From Parafilimonas terrae (GTDB taxonomy: Bacteria; Bacteroidota; Bacteroidia; Chitinophagales; Chitinophagaceae), in the NCBI RefSeq assembly GCF_900115755.1, contig NZ_FOXQ01000018.1, forward strand, positions 1 to 64,000: a DNA stretch of 64,000 bases. Reading direction: 5' to 3'. How positions within the stretch are numbered: position 1 is the first letter of the stretch; each line of letters opens with the position of its first letter. The notes beneath the pieces are model-generated. The model made no database searches, was not told the DNA's origin, and saw only the letters and a list, made by a program, of their open reading frames with translations. The position numbers and the translations under genes were made by a program. Positions 17,069 to 26,781 of the stretch are shown here, one piece after another.

Positions 17069-18411
17069 TCTTCAACTTGCTGTTTTGTTTTCGTTTTAAT
17101 ATTATCAACCTCTGCTATACTTACTTTTGGCTGCGGATTTAATTCATCGCCCGCAGGATTAATTTCTATATTTCTTGCTACGCTTAAGATAATCCCGATA
17201 GCTGCGCAGGTGAATAAAAATGAGCTTCCGCCCATACTTATTAATGGCAACGTAACACCGGTAACTGGTATAAGGTTTACGCCAACGGCCATGTTTGCAA
17301 TGGCTTGTATCACCAGCGTAAAACTCAATCCCAGTGCGAGAAAAGCGCCGAATGCATACGGGCATTTTCTAAACACCCTTATACACCTGAACAGGAAAAC
17401 GAGGTACAGGAATATGATGAACAATCCACCTAATAAACCATATTCTTCTATGATAATAGGATAAATAGAATCGTTATAAGCCTGCGGCAAATAATTACGC
17501 TGCCTGCTATTGCCGGGGCCTAGTCCAAATAGCACACCGCCATTGGCTATTGCAATGTTTTGCTGCTGCACCTGGTAAGGAATATCTTCATCTTTTGCAT
17601 AAATAAAATCCTGTGTGCGCTGCACCCATGTTCCAAACCGGCCCATTGAATTTAATGTTGAAGCGATGGTTTTGTGACTATCACTGCTATTATTATTGTT
17701 GCCATCATACGTTGACATAGCAATAGCAACAATTAATAAAACAGGAATAGCAGCAATAAATAAAACAAGCAGTATATGTTTAATATTTACACGGCCAATA
17801 AACATCAGCAGCAATGATGTTAACCCGGTTAACATTGCTGTTGAAAGATTGGCAGGCATAATCAGCACACAGATAATTGCAACGGGTATTATTAATGGCA
17901 GAAACCCTTTTTTGAAATCTTTAATATCATTTTGTTTGCGGCTGAGCTGCCTTGACAAATACATAAACAAAGCAAGCCTTGCCAGGTCACTTGTTTGAAT
18001 GGTTAAATTAATAACAGGCAGCCTTATCCAGCGGCTTGCATCGTTCACTTCAACCCCAAAAAATAAAGTATAAACAAGCAGCGGGATAGAGATAAGGTAT
18101 AACCATAATGCCACCCTTGAATAAATGATATAATTAACCCGGTGCATGAAAAACACAACCAGTACGCCAATTATGATAAATGCAAGCTGCTTGAACAAAT
18201 ACACCGAAGTATTGCCATCGTAATACTTGTAAGCAAGCGAACCTGTTGCACTGTAAACTGCCAGTAAAGAAATAATGGCAAGCAGCACAACAACAGTCCA
18301 TATATATTTATCGCCCCGTGCACGATGATGCAGATTATTGCCCCATTCACGGCCCATGCCCATGAATGGCTGCATTGCATCTTCTATACTTTTAAATGTT
18401 TTATCTATCAT
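17065..18411 (-). CDS. ftsW: Septal peptidoglycan polymerase FtsW
   Basis: FtsW is a SEDS-family glycosyltransferase that polymerises lipid II at the septum together with FtsI. The 448-residue protein has about ten membrane helices, an early YSATGSLAYKYY motif after helix 1, and the large loop with GLGPGNSRQRNYLPQAYNDSI and IIEEYGLLGG, typical of FtsW/RodA. The C-terminal PLISMGGSSFLFTCAAIGIIL is the family signature. A charged cytoplasmic tail follows. Position between murD and murG supports FtsW over RodA. Confidence 0.96.
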   Translation of the reverse strand: MIDKTFKSIEDAMQPFMGMGREWGNNLHHRARGDKYIWTVVVLLAIISLLAVYSATGSLAYKYYDGNTSVYLFKQLAFIIIGVLVVFFMHRVNYIIYSRVALWLYLISIPLLVYTLFFGVEVNDASRWIRLPVINLTIQTSDLARLALFMYLSRQLSRKQNDIKDFKKGFLPLIIPVAIICVLIMPANLSTAMLTGLTSLLLMFIGRVNIKHILLVLFIAAIPVLLIVAIAMSTYDGNNNNSSDSHKTIASTLNSMGRFGTWVQRTQDFIYAKDEDIPYQVQQQNIAIANGGVLFGLGPGNSRQRNYLPQAYNDSIYPIIIEEYGLLGGLFIIFLYLVFLFRCIRVFRKCPYAFGAFLALGLSFTLVIQAIANMAVGVNLIPVTGVTLPLISMGGSSFLFTCAAIGIILSVARNIEINPAGDELNPQPKVSIAEVDNIKTKTKQQVEE

Positions 18412-18449
18412 ACACGTTGTCGTTTGTCACATTCTTCTATTAAGGCAGC

Positions 18450-19790
18450 TTATAAATTCTTTACCGCTTCCTTAAACTGCCTTCCCCTGTCTTCATAATT
18501 TTTAAATAAATCAAAGCTTGCGCAGGCAGGGCTTAATAACACTACATCGCCTTTATCTGCAAAATGAAAAGAAGCATTAACAGCATCTTCTGCACTTGCC
18601 GTATCAATAATGGGAGAAACCAATCCATCAAATGCTTTATGAATTTTTGAGTTATCAACCCCCATGCATACAATAGCTTTTACTTTTTCTTTCACCAGGT
18701 CTTCAATCAAACCATAATCATTTCCTTTATCCTGGCCGCCAAGAATAAGTATCACCGGCTTTTCCATGCTTTCCAATGCATACCATGTACTGTTTACATT
18801 CGTAGCCTTGCTGTCATTTATAAACTCAACGCCACGCACAGTTGCCACTCTTTCCATGCGGTGTTCCAGGCTTTGGAAATCTGTAACAGCTACACGTATC
18901 TTCTCTTTTCGTATATCCATTACCATTGCTGCTATGCATGATGCCATAGTGTTATATTGATTATGTTTTCCCTTAAGCGCAAAGTCGTAAACGCTCCATG
19001 TGGTGCGCTCATCGTGCAGGCGCAGCGTCATATTATTTCCTTTAATATAGCCGCCTTCGTTTGGTTCATAGTTCATAGAAAAAGGTAGTAAGTTTGTATG
19101 TAATGTTATTTGCTTCAGTTTATTGGTAATTACTTCATCATCTGCGTTATAAATAAAGTAATCGTTGCTTGCCGCGTTTAATATTATCCTGAATTTGCTA
19201 TCTATATAATTTTCAAATTTGTATTCGTATCTGTCGAGATGGTCTTCTGTTATATTCAGCAGCAGCGAAACATCTGCCCTGAAATCTTTTATATCGTCCA
19301 GTTGAAATGAACTTATTTCCGCCACGTACAATGGTTTAGGATCCTCAGCCACCTGCCTGGCAAACGAATAACCGATGTTGCCCACCAATGCACAATCCAA
19401 TCCTGCAGTTTTGCAGATATGATAAATTAATGATGTGGTTGTGCTCTTACCATTGCTGCCTGTAATGGCTATAATTTTTGCATCGCCTTTAAAGCGGTAA
19501 GCCAGTTCTATCTCACTTATAACAGGAATTGAATTTGCACGAATGGCTTTTATCAATTCATTTTTTTCAGGAATGCCGGGGCTTTTCACCACTTCATCCG
19601 CACTTAATATTTTATGAATTGTATGGCCGCCTTCTTCAAATTCAACCCTGCTTTCACTTAATTGAGTTTTATATCTTTCATTCAGGTATCCGGCGTCACT
19701 TAAAAACACGTCATAGCCCTGCTGCTTGCCCAGCAAAGCTGCGCCAACACCGCTTTCGCCACCCCCTAAAATCACCAGCCTGTAAGACAT
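18450..19790 (-). CDS. murD: UDP-N-acetylmuramoylalanine--D-glutamate ligase MurD
   Basis: MurD adds D-glutamate to UDP-MurNAc-L-Ala. The 446-residue protein shows an N-terminal Rossmann start LVILGGGESGVGAALL (about 5-20), the ATP loop ITGSNGKSTTT (about 109-119), LLNITEDHLDRY and a C-terminal domain with FINDSKATNVNS and LILGGQDKG. These are MurD-specific motifs. The 146-base gap to mraY holds one copy of a 32-bp inverted repeat. Confidence 0.98.
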   Translation of the reverse strand: MSYRLVILGGGESGVGAALLGKQQGYDVFLSDAGYLNERYKTQLSESRVEFEEGGHTIHKILSADEVVKSPGIPEKNELIKAIRANSIPVISEIELAYRFKGDAKIIAITGSNGKSTTTSLIYHICKTAGLDCALVGNIGYSFARQVAEDPKPLYVAEISSFQLDDIKDFRADVSLLLNITEDHLDRYEYKFENYIDSKFRIILNAASNDYFIYNADDEVITNKLKQITLHTNLLPFSMNYEPNEGGYIKGNNMTLRLHDERTTWSVYDFALKGKHNQYNTMASCIAAMVMDIRKEKIRVAVTDFQSLEHRMERVATVRGVEFINDSKATNVNSTWYALESMEKPVILILGGQDKGNDYGLIEDLVKEKVKAIVCMGVDNSKIHKAFDGLVSPIIDTASAEDAVNASFHFADKGDVVLLSPACASFDLFKNYEDRGRQFKEAVKNL

Positions 19791-19828
19791 GTTTTTTATT
19801 TTTTATTTACCAGCTTTTGTTCTTCACT

Positions 19829-19860
19829 CATCATGGTTGTGTCACTCCCTTGTACTGCAT
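19829..19860 (-). repeat. 32-bp repeat, copy A (inverted partner at 25305-25336)
   Basis: This element, with core GGTTGTGTCACTCCCTT and ending in TACTGCAT, lies between murD and mraY. Its reverse complement recurs at 25305-25336 with two mismatches. The pair brackets mraY, murE, ftsI and ftsL. Confidence 0.85.
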
Positions 19861-19936
19861 ATCGCTATTCATCTTTCATTTCAAATTATATAAGTGCTTA
19901 TATAATCTTCAACCTTTCCAAATCCGGCCCAGGTAG

Positions 19937-21253
19937 CTATCTCACTTTTAATGTTATTATCGATGCTACTACCAGCAGTATGGTTATAATCCAAAACCGC
20001 ACGGCAATTTTATTCTCATGAAACCCTTTCTTCTGGTAATGATGATGCAGCGGGCTCATTAAAAACACACGCCTGCCTTCTCCATATTTCTTCTTTGTGT
20101 ATTTGAAATAAGTTACCTGTATTATTACGCTTAAATTTTCAATAAGGAAAACACCGCAGAAAATGGGAATCAATAATTCTTTGCGCACAATTATTGCCAG
20201 CGATGCAATAATACCGCCCAATGCAAGGCTGCCTGTATCGCCCATAAACACTTGTGCGGGATATGCATTGTACCATAGAAAACCAATGCATGCGCCCACT
20301 AAAGCACCAACGAATATCATCAGCTCGCTCAGGTTGGGGATGTACATAATGTTAAGATAATCGGCGAGCACATAGTTGCCACTCACAAAAACAAATATGC
20401 CAAGGCCCGCTCCTATTATAGCACTAACGCCGCCCGCCAAACCATCTAAACCATCCGTAATATTGGCGCCGTTTGAAACTGCCGTTACAATAAATGTTAC
20501 AATAATGATGTATGGGATCCATGTAAACTTTTCAGCGCTTGGGCTTATCCAGCTTATGAGTTTGCTGTAATTAAACTCATGGCTTTTTACAAACGGGATG
20601 GTAGTAATTGGTGTTTTCACTTCAGCAAAACGCCTGGTTACTCCATTTATATTTCGCTCAACTATGTTTGAATCGTTGGCCCTTCTTTCGCCGAGCATTA
20701 ATGTTGAATCAACAGTTTGTTTGCCTATTAATTCGCGTTCAACCACAACATTATTACTGAAGTATAAAGTGGTGCCTATAATAATACCTAAACCTACCTG
20801 GCCTATTATTTTTGAAATGCCGGCAAGGCCATCTGAATCTTTTTTTGAATAAGATTTGCCTGCAGCCAACGCTTTTTTTCTTGATGTTATTTTAAAATAA
20901 TCATCTAAAAAACCAATAAAACCAAGCCATACCGTGCACAACAACATTAACCGTATATAAGTTTTTTCAAGATCTGCAAATAATAAAGTGGGAACAACAA
21001 TGGCCAGCAGGATAATAATTCCGCCCATTGTTGGCGTGCCTTTCTTCTGTTGTTCTCCCTGCAAACCCAAATCACGGACTGTTTCACCAATTTGATTTTT
21101 ACGCAGCAGGTTTATAACCCTTCTTCCATATACCGTTGCAATGATGAGCGAGAACAACACTGCCATCGCTGTTCTGAATGAATTGTATTCAAACAGTCTT
21201 GCACCCGAAATATCGTAATGCTCATGCAACCATGTGAAGAAGTAGTATAGCAT
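19937..21253 (-). CDS. mraY: Phospho-N-acetylmuramoyl-pentapeptide transferase MraY
   Basis: MraY makes lipid I by moving phospho-MurNAc-pentapeptide onto undecaprenyl phosphate. The 438-residue protein has about ten membrane helices and the family signatures [10 protein letters not shown] (about 73-82), GFLDDYFK (Asp pair), [11 protein letters not shown] and the C-terminal [12 protein letters not shown]. It is longer than the E. coli enzyme because of an extra periplasmic segment at about 175-240, usual in Bacteroidota. Confidence 0.98.
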   Translation of the reverse strand: MLYYFFTWLHEHYDISGARLFEYNSFRTAMAVLFSLIIATVYGRRVINLLRKNQIGETVRDLGLQGEQQKKGTPTMGGIIILLAIVVPTLLFADLEKTYIRLMLLCTVWLGFIGFLDDYFKITSRKKALAAGKSYSKKDSDGLAGISKIIGQVGLGIIIGTTLYFSNNVVVERELIGKQTVDSTLMLGERRANDSNIVERNINGVTRRFAEVKTPITTIPFVKSHEFNYSKLISWISPSAEKFTWIPYIIIVTFIVTAVSNGANITDGLDGLAGGVSAIIGAGLGIFVFVSGNYVLADYLNIMYIPNLSELMIFVGALVGACIGFLWYNAYPAQVFMGDTGSLALGGIIASLAIIVRKELLIPIFCGVFLIENLSVIIQVTYFKYTKKKYGEGRRVFLMSPLHHHYQKKGFHENKIAVRFWIITILLVVASIITLKVR

Positions 21254-21256
21254 ATA

Positions 21257-21291
21257 AAAGCTGTCAGCTGATAGCCATTAGCTATTAGCTT
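21257..21291. repeat. Tandem heptamer array, TNAGCTN core (5 units)
   Basis: Five contiguous 7-bp units of consensus TNAGCTN fill almost the whole mraY-murE gap, ending one base before the murE stop at 21293. Its core is shared with the arrays at 24871-24905 and 63441-63503. Confidence 0.8.
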
Positions 21292-21292
21292 T

Positions 21293-22756
21293 TTATTTTT
21301 TCAATAATTCAAACATTTCCCTCAGCACTTCCTTATCATCAAAATGTAATTTTTGCTTGCCGATGACCTGGTATTTCTCATGTCCCTTTCCTGCAAGCAG
21401 GATAATATCTTCAGCATTAGCGAAGCTTACTGCTGTTTTAATGGCCTCCTTTCTGTCAACAATTGATATTGATTTCCGCCTGCCCGCACTATTCAAACCT
21501 GCTTCCATATCTTTTAATATTTGTGCTGGGTCTTCGCTGCGCGGGTTATCGCTTGTAAAAATGGTGCGGGTGCTTAATGCCGCAGCTATCTCCGCCATTT
21601 CCGGACGTTTTGTTTTATCACGATCACCACCGCAGCCTACCACTGTTATAACCTGCTCATCGCCCCTGCGTAATTTTTTTATTGTTGACAATACATTTTC
21701 CAACGCATCCGGCGTGTGCGCATAATCAACAATGCCGATTATTTTTTCTTTACTGATGATGTAATCAAACCTTCCTTCAGCGCCGGTGAGGCTGCTTAAA
21801 ACGAGCAATGCCTTTTCACTTTCTTCACCCAAACAAATAGCAGCGCCATACACTGCCAAAAGATTATAAGCATTGAATTCGCCAATCAAAAGAAAGTGCA
21901 CTTCTTTATCGTTTACCAGCATTACCAAACCGGTTAATGCATTTTCCAAAATCTTTCCCTTGAAGTCGGCAACGTTCTTTAAACTGTAATAATATTTTTT
22001 AGCAGGCGTATTCTGTAACATAACTGTACCGCGCTTTTCATCAAGGTTTGATAAAGCAAAAGCATCGCTGGTAAGGTTATCGAAGAATGATTTTTTTACA
22101 CGGATGTATTCATCGAATGTTTTATGATAATCGAGATGATCGTGTGTTATATTACTGAAGATGCCACCGGCAAAATGCAGGCCTGTTATACGATGCTGAT
22201 GAATAGCATGACTGCTGCATTCCATAAATACATGCGTGCAGCTTCCATCAGCCATTTGTTTTAATAAAGCGTTTAAACTTATTGCATCCGGTGTTGTATG
22301 GGTTGAAGGAATAATTTCACTGGCAATTTGATTTTGCACCGTGCTTATTAAACCGCATTTATATTCAAGGCTGCTAAACAGCTTAAACAATAATGTTGCT
22401 ATAGTAGTTTTACCATTTGTTCCGGTAACACCAACCAGCTTCAATTTTTTAGAAGGCTCATCATAAAAATTATGTGCGATATAGGCCACTGCTTCATGCG
22501 CATTCTTAACTTGTATATAGGTAACTGCATCGTATAAAAGTGCAGGCAGTTCTTCACACACAATTATAGCAGCGCCGCTATTAATTGACTGCTGAATAAA
22601 ATCATGGCCATCAACCTTTTCCCCTTTTATGGCGATAAACACAGAACCATTGTGAACCTTGCGTGAATCAATAGTTATGCTATTTACATTCACATCACGG
22701 CTGCCATGAATAGCAATGATGCGCACCTTATATAATATGTCTTCCAGCTTCTTCAC
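21293..22756 (-). CDS. murE: UDP-MurNAc-tripeptide synthetase MurE
   Basis: MurE adds the third stem-peptide residue, in Gram-negative-type walls meso-diaminopimelate. The 487-residue protein has the N-terminal uridine-binding part (ITIDSRKVHNGSVFIAIKGE), the ATP loop VTGTNGKTT (about 111-119), TTPDAI and the C-terminal DNPRSEDP. That last motif is the DNPR signature of meso-DAP-adding MurE, so the substrate call is well supported. It begins with GTG at 22756, and that start shares one base with the ftsI stop (TAGTG), a tight translational coupling. Confidence 0.98.
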   Translation of the reverse strand: MKKLEDILYKVRIIAIHGSRDVNVNSITIDSRKVHNGSVFIAIKGEKVDGHDFIQQSINSGAAIIVCEELPALLYDAVTYIQVKNAHEAVAYIAHNFYDEPSKKLKLVGVTGTNGKTTIATLLFKLFSSLEYKCGLISTVQNQIASEIIPSTHTTPDAISLNALLKQMADGSCTHVFMECSSHAIHQHRITGLHFAGGIFSNITHDHLDYHKTFDEYIRVKKSFFDNLTSDAFALSNLDEKRGTVMLQNTPAKKYYYSLKNVADFKGKILENALTGLVMLVNDKEVHFLLIGEFNAYNLLAVYGAAICLGEESEKALLVLSSLTGAEGRFDYIISKEKIIGIVDYAHTPDALENVLSTIKKLRRGDEQVITVVGCGGDRDKTKRPEMAEIAAALSTRTIFTSDNPRSEDPAQILKDMEAGLNSAGRRKSISIVDRKEAIKTAVSFANAEDIILLAGKGHEKYQVIGKQKLHFDDKEVLREMFELLKK

Positions 22757-24867
22757 TAATTCAAATCAAGTTTTATTTGCTGCCCTTTTTCAATAGGCGT
22801 CCCTTCGGTTATTGATTGATTGGCTACTTTTCCAACGCCGTTTACTTTTACCACCAGCCCTGCGTCTTCACAGATGTATAAAGCATCTTTTAAACCCAGC
22901 CCTTTTAATGCGGGCATATATTTATTACTCAAAGGCATGTTTGTCAGCACAGGTTTATCCTGCTTATTGTACATCTTAGCCAATGTGGTTTTAGCAGAGT
23001 CTTTATATGAAATATTTATGGTGGAAAGAATTGATTTAATATCATCTTCATAACCGGCATAACTATAGTTTTCATTATCACCGGCATTTATTGAAGCGAA
23101 CTTAACATCAGGCTGCGGCGCATTTAAAGTAACCAGCCTGTCGGCAATTTCCCTGAACACGGGGCCTGCAACCAGCGCACCATAAAATTTAGCCGCATGT
23201 GGTTTGTTTTTTATTACTACAACACAAGTGTATTGCGGGTTATCAGCAGGAAAATATCCGGCGAACGATGATTGATAAATATGATCCGCATAACCATGTT
23301 TTCCATTGGCAACAAGCGCTGTTCCCGTTTTACCGGCAACAGAATAAGTTGCACCTTTAAACAAGCGGAAAGCTGTTGCACCGGAATCTTTACAAACACC
23401 AACAAGGCATTCCTGTAATTGTTTTAACGTAACGCTGTCGCATATTGTTTCAATAGAATATGGCTGTTTTTGCTGTATAACATTCCCTTCCTGCATTACA
23501 CTGTTTAATAAATATGGGCGCATCATTACACCATCATTAGCCACAGCATTATACAACATGCATATATGAAGCGGCGAAACAAGCACATTATAACCAAAGG
23601 CCATCCAGGGCAAGGTTGTAGCGCTCCAGTATTTACTGCCGGGCCGGTCAACAAAAGGTGAACGCTCACCATACAAATCAATACCGGTTAACGTATCAAG
23701 ATGCAATGCTTTTAGATGATTAATAAATTGCGAGGGCTTATTGGCATAGCTTGCATAAGCCAGCTTTGCCATGCCCACATTGGAGCTTAATTCAAAAGCA
23801 CGTTTTACAGTTACGTTCGTCTGGCCATGTTGCTCACTGTCATAAACCGTTCTCCTGTGTACCTGCCATGTTCCGCCTTCAAGGTTTACGATACTGCCGA
23901 GATTAAACTTTTTATCTTCCAGCACAGCAAGCATGGTTGCCAGTTTGAATGTTGAACCAGGTTCACCCGGCGACATGGCGTAATTAAAATCTTCCCAATA
24001 AGAGCCATCATTCTGGCGGCCAAGATTGGCAATAGCTTTTATCTTCCCGGTCTTAACTTCCATTACAATAGCGCAACCGTGTTCGGCTTCATTCTGCACC
24101 ATCATTTTCATCAAAGCGTTTTCTGCAATTTCCTGTATGCGGCTGTCGAGTGTTGTTACAATATCTTTTCCATTCTTTGGTTCAATATCATAATCTTCAT
24201 TTACAGGCACAGCAACACCGCCGGATATATAACGCACCAAACGCTTGCCAGGCGTGCCTTTCAGCAGTGTATCATAAGTTTGTTCAAGGCCAACCTTCTG
24301 CGCATTTTGCCTTTCTAAACCAATTGTTCTGAATGCTAATAGCTGATAAGGATTAAGCCGGATGTTCTGCACTTCGGCTATAAAACCGCTTTTATTTTTA
24401 CCAAGCCTCACCAGCGGAAAAGTTTTTAGTTGCTGGTATTCATCGAAGCTTACTTTTTTCTTTAAAGCAAAATAACGGGCTTTGCTTTTGTAGCCTTTAT
24501 TAAGAATGGCTTTATACTGAATTGCTGTTTTATCCTGGAAAAGATTAGCAAGGCATAAGCTTAAAGAGTCAATATTTTCTTTGAACACTTTACCGTTATC
24601 CTTGATTAACCCATCGGCTTTGAAGTCAACATAAATATCAAACTGCGGAATGCTGGTGCTGAGCATTTGGCCATCTTCACTATAAATAGTACCGCGTTCA
24701 GCATCCACGCTTTCAATGCGGGTGTGCATGCTGTCGCTCATGCCGCGCCAATATGCACCCTGTACCTGCTGAATGTAAAATGCTTTACCAACAATGCAGG
24801 CACATATTACAGCTATCACTATAAAACAGAGATAAACACGCCATAATATGTCTTTCTTTATTTCCAT
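22756..24867 (-). CDS. ftsI: Septal transpeptidase FtsI (PBP3-type) with PASTA domain
   Basis: FtsI cross-links septal peptidoglycan. The 703-residue protein has an N-terminal membrane helix (about 10-30), a dimerisation domain, and a transpeptidase domain with SxxK in GSTFKLAT, SxN in ELSSNVGMAKLAY and KTG in VAGKTGTAL. A C-terminal PASTA domain (about 640-703, LKGLGLKDALYICEDAGL) is present, which many proteobacterial FtsI lack but Bacteroidota FtsI have. It follows ftsL, as expected. Confidence 0.96.
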   Translation of the reverse strand: MEIKKDILWRVYLCFIVIAVICACIVGKAFYIQQVQGAYWRGMSDSMHTRIESVDAERGTIYSEDGQMLSTSIPQFDIYVDFKADGLIKDNGKVFKENIDSLSLCLANLFQDKTAIQYKAILNKGYKSKARYFALKKKVSFDEYQQLKTFPLVRLGKNKSGFIAEVQNIRLNPYQLLAFRTIGLERQNAQKVGLEQTYDTLLKGTPGKRLVRYISGGVAVPVNEDYDIEPKNGKDIVTTLDSRIQEIAENALMKMMVQNEAEHGCAIVMEVKTGKIKAIANLGRQNDGSYWEDFNYAMSPGEPGSTFKLATMLAVLEDKKFNLGSIVNLEGGTWQVHRRTVYDSEQHGQTNVTVKRAFELSSNVGMAKLAYASYANKPSQFINHLKALHLDTLTGIDLYGERSPFVDRPGSKYWSATTLPWMAFGYNVLVSPLHICMLYNAVANDGVMMRPYLLNSVMQEGNVIQQKQPYSIETICDSVTLKQLQECLVGVCKDSGATAFRLFKGATYSVAGKTGTALVANGKHGYADHIYQSSFAGYFPADNPQYTCVVVIKNKPHAAKFYGALVAGPVFREIADRLVTLNAPQPDVKFASINAGDNENYSYAGYEDDIKSILSTINISYKDSAKTTLAKMYNKQDKPVLTNMPLSNKYMPALKGLGLKDALYICEDAGLVVKVNGVGKVANQSITEGTPIEKGQQIKLDLN

Positions 24868-24870
24868 GTT

Positions 24871-24905
24871 TCAGCTATGAGCTATCAGATTTCAGCTATC
24901 AGCTA
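24871..24905. repeat. Tandem heptamer array, TCAGCTA core (5 units)
   Basis: Five contiguous 7-bp units (consensus TCAGCTA; three perfect copies) fill the gap between ftsI and ftsL and run into the ftsL stop codon. The TAG stop is supplied by the array itself when read on the minus strand. Confidence 0.85.
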
Positions 24906-25250
24906 TTGTTTTTTTATTGTTACAGAATCGGCCACCAGTTTTACCGGCGGTGTTATGCCGGGCTTTAAACCCAGCGCCGCAGCAGCCTGTGTTACCTGCG
25001 ATTCACGGCTGCGGAACATTTCCAGGCTTTTCAAATTCTTGTACTCATACTCCATATCTTTCACCTGCTTTTGTGTTATGTTGATGTCGCGGATTGTATT
25101 ATCCGCCCAATGCCCGTTGGCTATATAAACAATTGCCAGCACTGCCAGGAAGAGTAAAAAACCAAAATGCTTTACTATCCAGGCATAGTTTATCCAACCC
25201 TTACCCTGGGCAGTTTGCGTTGTTTCTGTTTTTTTACTGAATAAACCCAT
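24903..25250 (-). CDS. ftsL: FtsL-like septal protein
   Basis: This 115-residue bitopic protein has a short cytoplasmic N-terminus, one membrane helix (about 28-45, FGFLLFLAVLAIVYIA) and a periplasmic coiled coil (about 50-90, DINITQKQVKDMEYEYKNLK). That is the FtsL layout; FtsL works with FtsB/DivIC and FtsQ to activate FtsW-FtsI. Sequence conservation is low in this family, so the call depends on topology and the position between rsmH and ftsI. Confidence 0.88.
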   Translation of the reverse strand: MGLFSKKTETTQTAQGKGWINYAWIVKHFGFLLFLAVLAIVYIANGHWADNTIRDINITQKQVKDMEYEYKNLKSLEMFRSRESQVTQAAAALGLKPGITPPVKLVADSVTIKKQ

Positions 25251-25304
25251 TGAATAATTTTGTTTATACTATTTAACCTGTCAGTTTTTTTGCTGAATTA
25301 TTTG

Positions 25305-25336
25305 ATGCAGTATAAGGGAGTGACACAACCGTGATG
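25305..25336 (+). repeat. 32-bp repeat, copy B (inverted partner at 19829-19860)
   Basis: This is the second copy of the GTGTCACTCCC element, in opposite orientation, located between rsmH and ftsL. It matches the first copy except at two positions. Confidence 0.85.
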
Positions 25337-25407
25337 CCATCTGCATTGTAGCTGATTACCAAATAATTCCCCTACTACCGGCCTTGCACTTTTAAGCGTT
25401 TGGCCGG

Positions 25408-26319
25408 TTATATTTTTTCTGCAACACGAAGCTTTGCACTGCGCGACCTCGGATTTCGCTTCAATTCTTCTTCGCCTGGCGTTACAGGTTTTTTATACAC
25501 TGTTTTGAATACCGTTTGTTTTTGTGCCGTACTGAAAGGATTGTTTTCATCTTCGCTTGTGCCTGCCTGTTTAAAGAAGTTTTTTACAATGCGGTCTTCT
25601 ATGGAGTGGAATGTAATGATGGCAACTCTTGCGTGCGGGAGCAGTACACCGGGTAACTGGCCAAGCATTTCGTTAAGGGCGCCCATTTCGTCGTTCACCT
25701 CTATTCTCAGCGCCTGAAAAACCTGTGCGAAATATTTATTGGGATTTCCTTTTACAACAGGCTGCAACATCAACTTAAAAGACGCTATATCTTTTAGCGG
25801 CATTGTGCCGCGCTGCTGTACAATATGCCTTGCTAATGTTTTAGAATTGGAAACTTCACCGTACTGTTCGAATAATTTGTGAAGCTGCGGTTCGCTGTAC
25901 TGCATTAAAACCTGCGCTGCCGTTTTTTCTGTGCGCTTATCCATACGCATGTCCAGCGGGCCGTTGAAACGTGTAGAAAATCCTCTTTCCGCCTCATTGA
26001 ACTGGAAACTGCTTACACCCAGATCTGCCAGCACCCCGTTTACATTTTCATACTGGTGCAGTTTTAAAAAACGCTGCAAATGGCGAAAGTTATGCGGAAC
26101 AAAAATGAGGCGCTCATCCGCCTGAATATTTTGCTGCGCATCGGCATCCTGGTCAAAGGCAATCAATCTTCCTGCCTCACTTAACTTTTCAAGAATGCCT
26201 TTTGCATGACCACCGCCACCAAAAGTGCAGTCAACGTACACGCCGTTTGGCTGAATGTTAAGCGCATCAATTGCCTCATTGAATAAAACAGGAACATGAT
26301 ACGATGATTCAGGCTGCAT
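25408..26319 (-). CDS. rsmH: 16S rRNA m4C1402 methyltransferase RsmH
   Basis: RsmH (MraW) methylates N4 of C1402 in 16S rRNA using S-adenosylmethionine. The 303-residue protein has the N-terminal HVPVLFNEAIDAL, the SAM loop VDCTFGGGGHAKGIL (about 29-43), LADLGVSSFQ and RGFSTRFNGPLDMRMD, all diagnostic. It is the second gene of the dcw cluster, 9 bases after mraZ. Confidence 0.98.
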   Translation of the reverse strand: MQPESSYHVPVLFNEAIDALNIQPNGVYVDCTFGGGGHAKGILEKLSEAGRLIAFDQDADAQQNIQADERLIFVPHNFRHLQRFLKLHQYENVNGVLADLGVSSFQFNEAERGFSTRFNGPLDMRMDKRTEKTAAQVLMQYSEPQLHKLFEQYGEVSNSKTLARHIVQQRGTMPLKDIASFKLMLQPVVKGNPNKYFAQVFQALRIEVNDEMGALNEMLGQLPGVLLPHARVAIITFHSIEDRIVKNFFKQAGTSEDENNPFSTAQKQTVFKTVYKKPVTPGEEELKRNPRSRSAKLRVAEKI

Positions 26320-26328
26320 ATAACTGTT

Positions 26329-26781
26329 TTAAAAGTTTATGCCGGCTGTAACATCTGAGGCAAGGCTTGCGAAAGCGTCAGATGAAAAATCTTCAAAGAG
26401 CTTTTTATACTTACCGGAATCCCAAATTTTTATTTTATCAATGTCGGAGGCGAGCAAAATATCTTTCCCCAGCCCTGCATACTCCCTCAACGAAGGCGGC
26501 AGCAAAATTCTTCCCGCACTATCCAGCTCAACATAACTGGCGCCGCCAACAAACAATGTCCTGAATTGGCTTACCTTCGGATTGAATTCATTCAGCTTTT
26601 TAATTTTCTCTTCAATGGTCTCCCAGCTTTTTTGTGGATATAGCAACAAACATTTTTCAAAACCACGGCTGATTACCATAGTGGTGGTTCCTTCCGGCAT
26701 TTGTTTTTTCAACCCGCCGGGGAGAAGGAAGCGCCCTTTGGCATCAATTGTTGCTTCATATTCACCCAGAAAACCAGCCAT
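26329..26781 (-). CDS. mraZ: Transcriptional regulator MraZ
   Basis: MraZ binds DNA upstream of the dcw cluster and is usually the first gene of it. The 150-residue protein contains two SpoVT/AbrB-like beta-barrel domains, with DAKGRFLLPGGLKKQM (about 13-28) and the repeat DSAGRILLPPSLREYAGL (about 87-104). Both the order and the duplicated D.kGR...P motif are family hallmarks. Confidence 0.97.
   Translation of the reverse strand: MAGFLGEYEATIDAKGRFLLPGGLKKQMPEGTTTMVISRGFEKCLLLYPQKSWETIEEKIKKLNEFNPKVSQFRTLFVGGASYVELDSAGRILLPPSLREYAGLGKDILLASDIDKIKIWDSGKYKKLFEDFSSDAFASLASDVTAGINF

Noticed and set aside
24871-24905. CRISPR-like repeats among the short tandem arrays
   Set aside because: Units are 7-8 bp with no spacers, so they are tandem arrays, not CRISPR.
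9878-26781. Possible loss of murF and ddl from the dcw cluster
   Set aside because: Their absence from the cluster is usual in this type of Bacteroidota arrangement, so it is not evidence of a deletion.
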